From Streptomyces sp. NBC_01116 (lineage in GTDB: Bacteria > Actinomycetota > Actinomycetes > Streptomycetales > Streptomycetaceae): 64,000 nucleotides of DNA. The notes under the pieces are model-generated. The model was not told where the DNA came from, searched no databases, and worked only from the letters and a program-made list of their open reading frames with translations. This document shows, one piece after another, positions 16,361-24,789 of the stretch (position 1 is its first letter; each line of letters opens with the position of its first letter). Location of the stretch: contig NZ_CP108644.1 of NCBI RefSeq assembly GCF_041435495.1, forward strand, positions 1,426,001 through 1,490,000, written 5' to 3'. Both the position numbers and the translations under genes were made by a program.

Positions 16361-17188
16361 TCATCGACCGGCGAATTCGGAACGCACGAGCCAGCTCCGG
16401 GAGATGCCGCGACGGTCCCGGGACTGCACCTCGTAGGGCCAGCGCCCCGCACCCGCTCCGGGCTGCCCGGGCTCCTTGATGTCCTGGACCTTCCAGCCCG
16501 CGCTGCCGAGGAACTCCTCCGGCTCGTCGGTGCCGAAGAGCCACGGCGTGTCGTCGTCCTTCAGCGCCTTGAGGAACTCGCGGGAGAACGGGCTGCGCAG
16601 CAGCGCCTTGTTCACGAGGTCGACCGCCAGCCGGCTTCCCGGCGCCGAGACCGATCCCAGGGTCGCCAGGAGCGTCTCGGCCTGCTCCTTCTCAAGGAAG
16701 AACAGCAGACCCTCCGCGACCCAGAGCGTGGGCGCGGCCGGGTCGAAGCCGGCGCGCTCCAGCTCGGGCAGCCACGCTCCGGCGAGGTCCGCGGAGACCT
16801 CCCTGCGCTCGGTCCTGGGCTCCGCGCCCAGTCGCGCGAGGCGCTCACGCTTCTCCTCGATGAGGGCCGCGTGGTCGACCTCGTACACGACCGTGCCGTC
16901 GGGCCACTCCAGGCGGAAGGCCCGCGTGTCCATTCCCGCGGCGACGAAGACGACCTGCCTGATGTCGCTGTCGCGCAGGCTTTCCTGGACGCTTTCATCC
17001 ATGTATGCCGTGCGGATGGCGATGAACGGAAGGAGTCCGGCACCTCCGTATTTCTTGAGCAACTCGAATCCGCGCGGCGCCGCGAGCGCTCGGGCATAGG
17101 GGTCCTGGAACATGGCGTCACTGTCACGCTCGGATTCGAGCGCGCGAGCGGCCGCCGTCCATTGGGCGGTGTACGAAACGGCTTCCAT
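16361..17188 (-). CDS. SAM-dependent methyltransferase (leucine carboxyl methyltransferase-like)
   Basis: A 275-residue class I methyltransferase of the TIGR00027/LCM-like group. Landmarks are RQVVFVAAGMDTRAFRLEW (SAM motif I), VYEVDHAALIEEK and LWVAEGLLFFLEKEQAETLL. Members methylate carboxylates or hydroxyls of small molecules. It starts at 17188 with GGAGG 10 nt upstream and ends in an ATGA overlap with the KASIII gene. In this cluster it may O-methylate an N-hydroxyl, enol or carboxyl group; which one cannot be told. Confidence 0.88.
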   Translation of the reverse strand: MEAVSYTAQWTAAARALESERDSDAMFQDPYARALAAPRGFELLKKYGGAGLLPFIAIRTAYMDESVQESLRDSDIRQVVFVAAGMDTRAFRLEWPDGTVVYEVDHAALIEEKRERLARLGAEPRTERREVSADLAGAWLPELERAGFDPAAPTLWVAEGLLFFLEKEQAETLLATLGSVSAPGSRLAVDLVNKALLRSPFSREFLKALKDDDTPWLFGTDEPEEFLGSAGWKVQDIKEPGQPGAGAGRWPYEVQSRDRRGISRSWLVRSEFAGR

Positions 17189-17217
17189 GGTTCGTGTGCC
17201 CTCCGTGAGCCGGGTGT

Positions 17218-17892
17218 TCAGACGACGGTGAAGAACGCCTTTTCGATGGCCGAAAGGGTCTGGAAGTCCTGCAGTTCGATGTTGTCGAAGTCGATCTCGA
17301 CGCCGCTCGCACCTTCGATCGCGTAGACGAGTTCGACGAAGGAGAGCGAATCGACGAGTCGGCTCTCGATGAGGTTTTCGTCGGCTTCTATGGTCTGGCG
17401 TTCGGGGTGGCGGCTCAGGATCCACTCGCGTACTTCGCCTATGTCGGCAGAAGGCATGTCAGTCTCCTCGATCGCTCGGAGTGATGTGAGCTTCTCTGTT
17501 CCTCGGTCGCTCATACAGGTCGAATAAGCGACTGCGATGGCACAGGGGGAATCGTGCGCGATACTCACTTCGATGTGTTCGATACCGACGGTGGCGGCCA
17601 GCTCGCTCGCCCGGCCGCTGAGCCGGACCTCGGGCCAGCCGCCGGCCCCCCGAAGAATCTCGATACCGCGCCAGGGCAGCGTCTGTCCCGGCAGGTGAAA
17701 CAGCTTGAAGACCGCTTCTTTCGCGGCCAGCCGGCCCGCGATGCCCTCGATGTCGGGGTCGTCCGGCAGGCGCAGTATTCCGATTTCTTCCTCGGTGAGC
17801 AGCCGGTACAGAGTCCGTTCGGATCCCGGGGCCAGCATTTTCCGTACGCGGCTGAAGGGGACCAGATCGATTCCGACCCGCCCGCCCCGCAT
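17218..17892 (-). CDS. AcpS-type phosphopantetheinyl transferase fused in frame to an ACP
   Basis: One uninterrupted 224-residue frame. Residues 1 to about 125 are an AcpS (GRVGIDLVPFSRVRKML; GRLAAKEAVFKLFHLPGQ; EVSIAHDSPCAIAVAYS). A linker of about 20 residues leads to an ACP (residues 146-224) with the pantetheine Ser182 in SRLVDSLSFVELV. The ATG at 17892 is 1 nt after the stop of the ligase gene (TGATATG). An internal ATG at 17457, with GAGGAG 6 nt upstream, begins exactly at the ACP, so a free 79-residue ACP may also be made. The fusion would modify itself in cis. A missed frameshift between two genes is the alternative, but there is no stop between the domains. Confidence 0.85.
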   Translation of the reverse strand: MRGGRVGIDLVPFSRVRKMLAPGSERTLYRLLTEEEIGILRLPDDPDIEGIAGRLAAKEAVFKLFHLPGQTLPWRGIEILRGAGGWPEVRLSGRASELAATVGIEHIEVSIAHDSPCAIAVAYSTCMSDRGTEKLTSLRAIEETDMPSADIGEVREWILSRHPERQTIEADENLIESRLVDSLSFVELVYAIEGASGVEIDFDNIELQDFQTLSAIEKAFFTVV

Positions 17893-17893
17893 A

Positions 17894-18739
17894 TCAGCCG
17901 ACCTGTTGTGCGGCGGCCCGTACCGATTCGAGCGCCTGTCGCGCGTCGCCGCCGTACTGTTCGTCGAGCACGGCGAGCCAGCGTTCGAGACCGAACGCGA
18001 CACAGCCCGTATAGGCGTGTTCGCCGCCCTGTCGCAGCCGGATGTCGCACCGCTCCCCGAAGAAGTTCCGGTGGGTGTTCACCGAGGCGATGGCCAGGTC
18101 GCCCCGGCAGAATTCGTACTTGACGGGGCTCAGCCGTTGCAGGAGAGCGCGGGCACCGTCGTTCTCGAAGAACGGGTCGGTGGCGGCGACCTTCTTGAGA
18201 TCCAGCGAGAGCGCCCGGGCGAACCGATCGATGCGGCCGGTGAACTCGGCGATGACGTTCTGCGTGTGCTCGAAGCTCCCCAGGGCGACGATCTCCCGCA
18301 TCTGGAAGCTCACGAGCCGCCGGAGGGGACTGAAGCGGTCCTCGTTGCGGAAGCAGCGGTTCACCAGCGTGACCAGGGTGTTGTCGTCGACTCGCGTGCC
18401 CTCGTAGTAGAGGTACGCGCCGTAGCAGGTCGCGTGCGGCAGTCCGAACCGGGCAGCGCCCAGATCGCCGGCGGCGAAGCGTCCGTCGACCGGCTTGCCG
18501 CGGCCGGCCTCCAGGTCGAGCGGCGCCGCCACCAGGTTCAGGTGGGGGAAGTTCACATAGACGTCGAACTTCTCCAGATCGGAGACCGGGTACATGGGCG
18601 GCGGCAGGATCTCGCGTGCGCCGGCCGACCTTCCCCATCCGGTGAACGTCGCGTCGAGTTCCCTCAGCAGATCGGTCTGGTCGGGATCCAGGATGACCAG
18701 CGCGTCGGAGAGGCTCGCTTCCTCCTGCGACGCCGGCAT
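17894..18739 (-). CDS. Amino acid:carrier-protein ligase (class II aaRS-like)
   Basis: A 281-residue truncated seryl-tRNA-synthetase-like enzyme of the family that aminoacylates carrier proteins instead of tRNA. Class II motif 2 is LVSFQMREIVALGS (about 142-155) and motif 3 is GCVAFGLERWLAVL (245-258). The likely zinc ligands, by comparison with the family pattern Cys/Glu/Cys, are Cys105, Glu149 and Cys231; the anticodon-binding arm is absent. Characterised members activate Gly or Ala. The start overlaps the AurF-like stop (TGATG), and the next gene is the AcpS-ACP fusion, its obvious acceptor. Amino-acid specificity is not visible. Confidence 0.85.
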   Translation of the reverse strand: MPASQEEASLSDALVILDPDQTDLLRELDATFTGWGRSAGAREILPPPMYPVSDLEKFDVYVNFPHLNLVAAPLDLEAGRGKPVDGRFAAGDLGAARFGLPHATCYGAYLYYEGTRVDDNTLVTLVNRCFRNEDRFSPLRRLVSFQMREIVALGSFEHTQNVIAEFTGRIDRFARALSLDLKKVAATDPFFENDGARALLQRLSPVKYEFCRGDLAIASVNTHRNFFGERCDIRLRQGGEHAYTGCVAFGLERWLAVLDEQYGGDARQALESVRAAAQQVG

Positions 18740-19605
18740 CAGATGATCCCCGTCTTCTCCAGGAACTTGGCCGTCTTGCGGAAGACAGCCTTCTCCAGCT
18801 CGATTCGCTGGGGCGAGTCGAGCAACTCGCGCCTCAGCTGCTGCGGGTTCTCTATCCCGGCGTCGCGGTACACCTGGGGGTTGTACAGCGACTCGAAGCT
18901 GAAGGTCAGGTAGCGCCTGATGTACGTGGAGATGTCCTTCAGCTCTTCTTCGGACGCGTTCTTCCGGACGTCGGCGAAAAGAACTGTCACCAGCTCCCGG
19001 CCGAAGGCGATGTGGCGGGATTCGTCCTGGTGGTGGATGCGGTTGATGGCACGGATCGTTTCGTCGAGACGATCGTCCAGCGCCATCTTGGAGTTGAAGT
19101 GGTCGACCAACTCCTCGAAAATCAGGATCCGGACGAAAACCATGAGGCTCTCGATGTTCGACTGGGGTATCTCCATGTTGACACCCCCCGGCTGCCGGTA
19201 GATCTTCTTCCCGTACCGCAGGCAGAACTCCGCGAAGAACCACATGTGCTCGTTCTCCTCACCGATGAAGTGGTGGAAGAACTCGGAAGGCGTCTCGAAG
19301 CCGGATGTGTGGATCCGCTTGGTCACCTCGATGAGTAGTTCGCGAATACCGTGCACGTTCAGGCTGTAGAAGTTGATGCTTTCGTGGCGCGAAAGCGCGA
19401 AGAGCTGGTTCTCGGTGAGTCGCTCTGCCGCTTCCGTACCGTAGGTGGTGGTCAGTTCCGGGCTCATCCACCACATGTTCTCGGGAAGGCTGTCCGGCCA
19501 CTCGAAAAGCTGGTACGGGTTGTAGTAGTCGTCGATCGATTTCGAGGTCAGACGATTCAGAATTCCGAGGAAGCGCTCGTCCTGATCGATCAGGTTACTG
19601 ACCAT
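18739..19605 (-). CDS. AurF-like non-haem di-iron oxygenase
   Basis: A 288-residue protein of the AurF/CmlI group (PF11583). The carboxylate and His ligands are visible in ALSRHESINFY, HHFIGEENEHMWFF, FEELVDHFNSKM and HHQDESRHIAFGREL, the pattern of a ferritin-like di-iron bundle. Characterised members oxidise aryl or alkyl amines to hydroxylamine, nitroso or nitro groups. It is the first gene of the operon; ATG 19605 follows GGAGG at about 10 nt. Next to two aminoacyl-carrier systems, N-oxygenation of a carrier-bound amine is the simplest guess; C-hydroxylation is possible. Confidence 0.88.
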   Translation of the reverse strand: MVSNLIDQDERFLGILNRLTSKSIDDYYNPYQLFEWPDSLPENMWWMSPELTTTYGTEAAERLTENQLFALSRHESINFYSLNVHGIRELLIEVTKRIHTSGFETPSEFFHHFIGEENEHMWFFAEFCLRYGKKIYRQPGGVNMEIPQSNIESLMVFVRILIFEELVDHFNSKMALDDRLDETIRAINRIHHQDESRHIAFGRELVTVLFADVRKNASEEELKDISTYIRRYLTFSFESLYNPQVYRDAGIENPQQLRRELLDSPQRIELEKAVFRKTAKFLEKTGII

Positions 19606-19666
19606 GTGCGATTGGCCTCCAACTCATCTCGAACCTGCACGCGTGCCCATTGGCGATTTCGTCGAC

Positions 19667-19683
19667 CGCCGACATAATCGGCG
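19667..19683. promoter_or_regulatory. Operator-like palindrome upstream of the biosynthetic operon
   Basis: CGCCGA-CATAA-TCGGCG is a perfect 6-bp inverted repeat, 62 bp upstream of the AurF-like start, in the 284-bp gap (19606-19889) that must hold the operon's promoter. It is a candidate binding site for a pathway regulator. No clear -35/-10 pair stands out beside it. Confidence 0.45.
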
Positions 19684-19889
19684 ACGTCACGACAGTAAGG
19701 ACGGCCGATCGGCCGACGCAAGGACCGAAAGCGGCCTGGCCCGGAACGGCCAACACGACGCGGACCACCTCGGTCACCGGACCGGCTCGGGCTTCCATCC
19801 GTACGCCTGGGCCGCCCCTCGTTCCGCTGTCAGGGGCCGGCCCCGGTCGCCCCGGGACCGGCCCCTCGCGCGTACGGGGCGCCGCCGGG

Positions 19890-20441
19890 TCAGCCCAGTC
19901 GCAGGTGGTGCAGCATCAGCAGGGCCGCCGCCATGTTCGCGGCGGGCACCTCGCCCCGGGCGATCATGTCCGGGACCACCTTGAGCGGTATCCACTCACG
20001 GCGCGAGGACTCGAAGGCGTCCTGCGGGGGGCCGGTCCAGTGCGCCTCGTCGGACCAGTACAGGTGGTGGCGGGCGTCGGTGAGGCCGTTCGACGGCTCC
20101 ACCGTGAGCAGCGGGCGCAGCGCGCCGGGGCGCCAGCCGGTCTCCTCCTCCATCTCGCGGGCCGCCGCCACCGCGATGTCCTCGCCGTCCTCGACGACGC
20201 CCGCGGCCAGCTCCCACCCCCAGCTGTCGGTGATGAACCGGTGCCGCCAGAGCAGCAGCACCTCGTTCGCCTCGTTGACCGCGGTGGCGGCCGCGACGGG
20301 TCGCAGCCGGATGACGAAGTGGTCGAGGTGGCTGCCGTCGGGGAGCTGGACGTCCGCCAGATTCACCCGGAACCACGGGTTCTGATACACATTCTGTTCG
20401 CTTAAGTTCGTCCACTGCACGGTTCTGCCGCCTTTCGGCAT
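19890..20441 (-). CDS. NUDIX hydrolase
   Basis: A nucleotide-diphosphate pyrophosphatase of the ADP-ribose pyrophosphatase type. The NUDIX box is ELAAGVVEDGED followed by AAAREMEEETGW (consensus GX5EX7REUXEEXGU). It has 183 residues from ATG 20441. However, GTG 20420 (VQWTNLSEQN) has GAAAGGCGG upstream and avoids the palindrome at 20437-20458, so the shorter 176-residue form is equally likely. The XRE/TPR regulator gene follows upstream on the same strand, an arrangement frequent in Streptomyces. The substrate is not visible. Confidence 0.88.
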   Translation of the reverse strand: MPKGGRTVQWTNLSEQNVYQNPWFRVNLADVQLPDGSHLDHFVIRLRPVAAATAVNEANEVLLLWRHRFITDSWGWELAAGVVEDGEDIAVAAAREMEEETGWRPGALRPLLTVEPSNGLTDARHHLYWSDEAHWTGPPQDAFESSRREWIPLKVVPDMIARGEVPAANMAAALLMLHHLRLG

Positions 20442-20458
20442 GTTGGGGTCAACATGCC
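20437..20458. promoter_or_regulatory. Perfect 8-bp inverted repeat over the NUDIX start
   Basis: GGCATGTT (20437-20444), spacer GGGGTC, AACATGCC (20451-20458). The repeat covers the upstream ATG of the NUDIX gene, so a bound repressor would block transcription or initiation. The neighbouring XRE regulator is the obvious candidate. Confidence 0.6.
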
Positions 20459-20506
20459 AGCAGGCTCGACTGCCGGAGGGAGCGAACGACGGGGCGTCGG
20501 CAGAGC

Positions 20507-21853
20507 TCACAGAGGCACGCGGAGCGCCTCGTCGATGAGCTCGGTGGTCCCCACCGCTTCGGAGCAGCCGCTCGCGGCCAGCTCGCCGCGGACCTGCCGC
20601 AGCCGGTCGCGCAGCCGCTGGGACTCCATCCCCCGGGCCCTCAGCGCCATTTCGGCCGCTGTACCGGCCGCGCGGTCGGGCTCGCCCTGAAGCAGCTCGA
20701 TATGGCTCAACATCGCGAGACGGTGCACGCGCCCCCGGTCGTGCGCCGGGGCGCGCACGGCGGAGGCCGCGTGCTCCCGGGCGGCGGGCAGATCCCCGAG
20801 ACCGAGCAGCGCCTCCGCCACCTGGACGTCGACCAGGCCCGGCTGGACGTAACCCGTCTCGTCCGGCTCCCGGCCGGTGTGGATCCGGCCGGCCTGCGCC
20901 TCGGCCCGCCCGATGCAGGCCCGGGCGCCGGCCGCGTCGCCCAGCCGGGCGTACGCCTTGGCCTGCATGGCGTGCAGATCCGCGGCGAGGGCGGGGGTGA
21001 TGTGGCCGCCGGCGGCCCGCAGCGCGGCTTCGGCGAAGGCGATGGAGCGACGGTAGTCGCCGAGGAACAGCGACTGGGTGACCAGCAGGGCGATCACATA
21101 GCCGCCGAGCCCCCGGTCGCCGCTGGACTTCGCGAGCCGCAGCGCCTGGTGGAAGTAGCGCTGGGCCAGTCCGTGGGCGTCGGAGTCGTAGGCGCAGATG
21201 CCCGCCACCGCCACCAGTCCCGCCGTCGCCCGGTGCAGGCTCCGGCCCAGGGCATCGCTGTAGCCGCCGCGCAGCAGCGGCGCGGCCTCCGCGTTGAGGA
21301 AGCGGACGATCCGGGACCTGGTCGCGACGCCGCCCGTCTTGCGGTACATCTGCTCGTAGTGGTCGCGGGCCGACTTGAGCATCGCTATGTCGGCCGCGCT
21401 GACCCGGCCCGGCCCCGGCCGTGAGACGTCCGTGTCCTCCGGCGGGTTCTCCCACTCCCAGACCGGCATCACCGCCGGGGTGCCGGTGACGGCGGGCACG
21501 GTGGCCAGGTGCGGGCGCCGCTGTTCGTCGGAGCGCCACAGGGCGGTGGCCCGCTCGACGAACCCGGAGAGGGACGCGCCCTCGCCGGAGTCCGCCCCGG
21601 GCCCGGCGCAGGTGCCCAGCCCGACGTCGTCGAGCCCGACGGGCCGCCCCAGCCGGCCGGCCAGCACCTCGCAGATCAGGTCGGGAACCTGACCGCGCGG
21701 ACGCTGGCCCTTGAGCCAGCGGGAGACCGCCGTGTGCTCGTACCGCAGGCTCAGCCCACGGGCGAGGCCCGCCCGGTTGACGTGACCGGCGAGGCCCGCA
21801 CGGGACACACCGGCCTCCTCGATCAGGGCTTCGAGCAGGACATTGGGCTCCAT
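20507..21853 (-). CDS. XRE-family regulator with TPR-like C-terminal domain
   Basis: A 448-residue protein. The N-terminal helix-turn-helix is formed by LLEALIEEAGVSRAGLAGHV and YEHTAVSRWLKGQRPRG (residues 5-55). The rest is helical with repeated TPR-like units (GLAQRYFHQALRLAKSSGD, RRSIAFAEAALRAAGGH, ALGDLPAAREHAASAV). This architecture is abundant in Streptomyces as a signal-responsive regulator. It starts at ATG 21853 and lies 66 bp upstream of the NUDIX gene, which it may control through the palindrome at 20437-20458. Confidence 0.85.
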   Translation of the reverse strand: MEPNVLLEALIEEAGVSRAGLAGHVNRAGLARGLSLRYEHTAVSRWLKGQRPRGQVPDLICEVLAGRLGRPVGLDDVGLGTCAGPGADSGEGASLSGFVERATALWRSDEQRRPHLATVPAVTGTPAVMPVWEWENPPEDTDVSRPGPGRVSAADIAMLKSARDHYEQMYRKTGGVATRSRIVRFLNAEAAPLLRGGYSDALGRSLHRATAGLVAVAGICAYDSDAHGLAQRYFHQALRLAKSSGDRGLGGYVIALLVTQSLFLGDYRRSIAFAEAALRAAGGHITPALAADLHAMQAKAYARLGDAAGARACIGRAEAQAGRIHTGREPDETGYVQPGLVDVQVAEALLGLGDLPAAREHAASAVRAPAHDRGRVHRLAMLSHIELLQGEPDRAAGTAAEMALRARGMESQRLRDRLRQVRGELAASGCSEAVGTTELIDEALRVPL

Positions 21854-22275
21854 CGTCCCCCCAGGTGCGTGTCGCGATCAGCCTAGTGGAGCACGATTCA
21901 CACGGGGTGTGAACCAAATGCCCGAACCCTCCCGCTGTGCGCTCTGCCGCGCGGGTCCCGGGCTCGGTTGAATGAGCTCCCTCGCAAGAGGCGGCCGGGT
22001 CGTCGGCTCCCCCTCGTAACGGCCTACGACCCGCAACCGCGCCGTCCGCGCTGCTGACCTGCCCGACACTCCGAGGCAGCGCGGACGGCGCCCGGACCGC
22101 ACGGCCCACTGACCGACGACGAAGGAGGGTGGCTGCGGAACGGACGTCGGAACCGCGTTCCTCCCGGTTCCGGCTCCGGATCCGGCGTGTGGTCCCACCG
22201 TCGCTCGGCGGGAAGGGAGAAGGGGCGTATCCGGTGGCCGGATACGCCCCTTCTCAACGCCTCGGCGCGTGAGGA
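21854..22275. other. Intergenic region between pheT and the XRE regulator
   Basis: A 422-bp gap. It holds the strong terminator hairpin of the pheST operon at 22218-22254 and presumably the promoter of the XRE gene near 21854-21960 (an ACACGGGGTGT-like partial palindrome at about 21900). I see no gene. Confidence 0.6.
22218..22254. terminator. Terminator downstream of pheT
   Basis: A perfect 17-bp stem, AGAAGGGGCGTATCCGG (22218-22234) with its complement at 22238-22254 and a 3-nt loop, 22 bp beyond the pheT stop. It is long and symmetrical, so it probably works in both directions. Confidence 0.85.
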
Positions 22276-24789
22276 CTACGCGCCGCGCAGCACCGCGCCC
22301 GTGCGCTCGGCGGCCAGGGCCACCGCGCTGTCGCGGGCGGCCGAGGCCTCCTCGACGGTCAGGGTGCGGTCGGCGGCGCGGAAGCGCAGCGCGTACGCCA
22401 GGGACTTGTTGCTCCCGCCGATCTGCTCGCCGGTGAAGACGTCGAACAGCCGGAGCGATTCGAGGAGTTCACCCGCGCCCTCGCGGAGCGCGCGCTCCAC
22501 GTCGGCGGCCGGCACGTCTCCGGCGACGATGAGCGCGACGTCCTGGGTCGCCACCGGGAAGGTGGAGATCCGGGGCGCCTGGAGCGCACCGTCGACGGCC
22601 TTCTCCAGGATGTCCAGCTCGACCTCGGCGGCGCAGGTCCGCTCGGGCAGGTGGAGTGCCTTGATCACGCGCGGGTGCAGTTCGCCCGCGTGTCCGAAGA
22701 GGGTCTCCTCGCCGTCCACGGTGACGTACAGCGCGGCGCAGCGGCCCGGGTGCCAGGGGGCGTGCTGGTCGGCGCGGACGGTGACCTCGACGCCGGCCTC
22801 GGCGGCGATCGAGCGGGCCGCCTCGATGGCGTCCGCCCAGGTCGCCGGGGTGCCCTTGCCCCACCAGCCGGCCTGCTCGCGGGCGCCCGCGAGGACGACG
22901 GCGGCGCGGCGCGGCTGACGCGGCAGCGCCGCGTCGAGAGCGGCGATCTCCTCGTCCGTGGGCCGGCGGTCGACGGGCAGCCGGACGGCGGGCGTCTCCT
23001 CGCCGGTGGGCCGGAAGACGAGGCCGGTCTCGAAGAGCGCCAGGTCGTGGCTGCCGCGGCCGTCGTTGCGCCGCAGCGCGCCGAGGAGGCCCGGCAGCAG
23101 CGTGGTGCGCAGCGCCGGCTCCTCGTCGGAGATCGGGTTGACGAGCTGGACCGTGCGGCGGCGGGCGTCGTCCGCCTCCAGGCCCAGCTGGTCGAGGACC
23201 GCGTCGCCGATGAACGGGTAGCTCAGCGCCTCGACGTACCCGGCTCCGGCCAGCACCCGGCCGACGCGGCGGTGCAGCCGCTGGCGGTCGGTGAGGCCGC
23301 GGCCGGAGGGGGGCGTCGGCAGGGTGGAGGGCAGGTTCTCGTAGCCCTCCAGCCGGATGACCTCTTCGACGAGGTCGTTCGGCTCGTTCAGGTCGGGCCG
23401 CCAGGACGGGACGGTGACGATCAGCTCGTCCTGCCCGTAGACGTCGCAGCCGACCTCCTGGAGGCGGCGGACGACGGTCTCGCGGCCGTACTCCACACCG
23501 GCCACCCGGTCCGGGTGGTTCGCCGGCATCGCGATGGTGCGCGGCGCGGACGGGGCGGTGATCTCGGTGACCCCGGCCTCGGCGGTGCCGCCCGCGAGGA
23601 GGACCAGCAGGTCGACCGTGCGCTGGGCGGCAGCGGCGGCGGCCTGCGGGTCCACGCCGCGCTCGAAGCGCCTGGACGCCTCGGAGGACAGCTTGTGGCG
23701 GCGCGCGGTGCGGGCGATCGAGATCGCGTCGAAGTGCGCGGCCTCGATGACGACCTCGGTGGTGAGGGCGTGCTCGCCGTCCGCGTCGGCGATCTCGGTG
23801 TTGGCGCCGCCCATGACGCCCGCGAGGCCGATCGGCCCGCGGTCGTCGGTGATGACGAGGTCCTCGGCGTCCAGCACGCGCACGGTGCCGTCCAGCGTCG
23901 TGAGCTTCTCGCCCTGCGCGGCGCGGCGCACGCCGATCGGCCCCTCGACCCGGGTGCGGTCGTAGGCGTGCAGGGGCTGGCCGAGCTCCAGCATCACGTA
24001 GTTGGTGATGTCGACGGCCAGCGAGATGGGGCGCATCCCGGCCTTCTGGAGGCGGCGCCGCATCCAGATCGGGGAGCGCGCCTCCGGCTGGAGACCGGTG
24101 ACGGTGCGCGCGGTGAAGCGGTCGCAGCGAGAGGGCTCGGAGATCTTGACCGGGTAGCCGTACGCGTTCGGCGCGGGCACGTCCAGCAGCGCCGGGTCGC
24201 GCAGCGGCAGCCCGTACGCGATGGCGGTCTCCCGGGCGACACCGCGCATCGAGAGGCAGTAGCCGCGGTCCGGGGTGACGGCGATGTCGAGGACCTCGTC
24301 GACGAGCTGGAGCAGCTCGATCGCGTCGGTGCCGACCTCGTGCTCCGGCGGCAGCACGATGATGCCGTGGGTGCCGTCGTCGCCCATGCCGAGCTCGTCG
24401 GTGGAGCAGATCATGCCGTGCGAGGTCTTGCCGTACGTCTTGCGGGCGGCGATCGCGAAGTCGCCGGGCAGGACCGCGCCCGGGAGGACCACGACGACCT
24501 TGTCGCCGACCGAGAAGTTACGGGCGCCGCAGACGATCTCCTGCGGTTCGCCGGTGCCGTTGGCGGTGCCCACGTCGACCGTGCAGAAGCGGATGGGCTT
24601 CTTGAAGCCCTCCAGCTCCTCGATGGTCAGGACCTGTCCGACGACCAGGGGGCCCTTGAGGCCCTCGCCGATCCGCTCGACGGTCTCGACCTCCAGGCCG
24701 ACGGAGACGAGCTCGGCCTGTACGTCACGGCCGGTCTCCGTCGCCGGCAGGTCGACGTATTCCCGCAGCCAGGAAAGCGGGACGCGCAT
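22276..24789 (-). CDS. pheT: Phenylalanine-tRNA ligase beta subunit
   Basis: The 837-residue beta subunit of the alpha2-beta2 enzyme that charges tRNA-Phe. It has full length: N-terminal tRNA-binding OB domain ([13 protein letters not shown] to GDFAIAARK), B3/B4 editing domain, B5 domain, catalytic-like core and the C-terminal FDX-ACB anticodon-binding domain ([29 protein letters not shown]). The start ATG at 24789 overlaps the pheS stop (TGATG). A core gene, ending at a strong terminator. Confidence 0.98.
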   Translation of the reverse strand: MRVPLSWLREYVDLPATETGRDVQAELVSVGLEVETVERIGEGLKGPLVVGQVLTIEELEGFKKPIRFCTVDVGTANGTGEPQEIVCGARNFSVGDKVVVVLPGAVLPGDFAIAARKTYGKTSHGMICSTDELGMGDDGTHGIIVLPPEHEVGTDAIELLQLVDEVLDIAVTPDRGYCLSMRGVARETAIAYGLPLRDPALLDVPAPNAYGYPVKISEPSRCDRFTARTVTGLQPEARSPIWMRRRLQKAGMRPISLAVDITNYVMLELGQPLHAYDRTRVEGPIGVRRAAQGEKLTTLDGTVRVLDAEDLVITDDRGPIGLAGVMGGANTEIADADGEHALTTEVVIEAAHFDAISIARTARRHKLSSEASRRFERGVDPQAAAAAAQRTVDLLVLLAGGTAEAGVTEITAPSAPRTIAMPANHPDRVAGVEYGRETVVRRLQEVGCDVYGQDELIVTVPSWRPDLNEPNDLVEEVIRLEGYENLPSTLPTPPSGRGLTDRQRLHRRVGRVLAGAGYVEALSYPFIGDAVLDQLGLEADDARRRTVQLVNPISDEEPALRTTLLPGLLGALRRNDGRGSHDLALFETGLVFRPTGEETPAVRLPVDRRPTDEEIAALDAALPRQPRRAAVVLAGAREQAGWWGKGTPATWADAIEAARSIAAEAGVEVTVRADQHAPWHPGRCAALYVTVDGEETLFGHAGELHPRVIKALHLPERTCAAEVELDILEKAVDGALQAPRISTFPVATQDVALIVAGDVPAADVERALREGAGELLESLRLFDVFTGEQIGGSNKSLAYALRFRAADRTLTVEEASAARDSAVALAAERTGAVLRGA

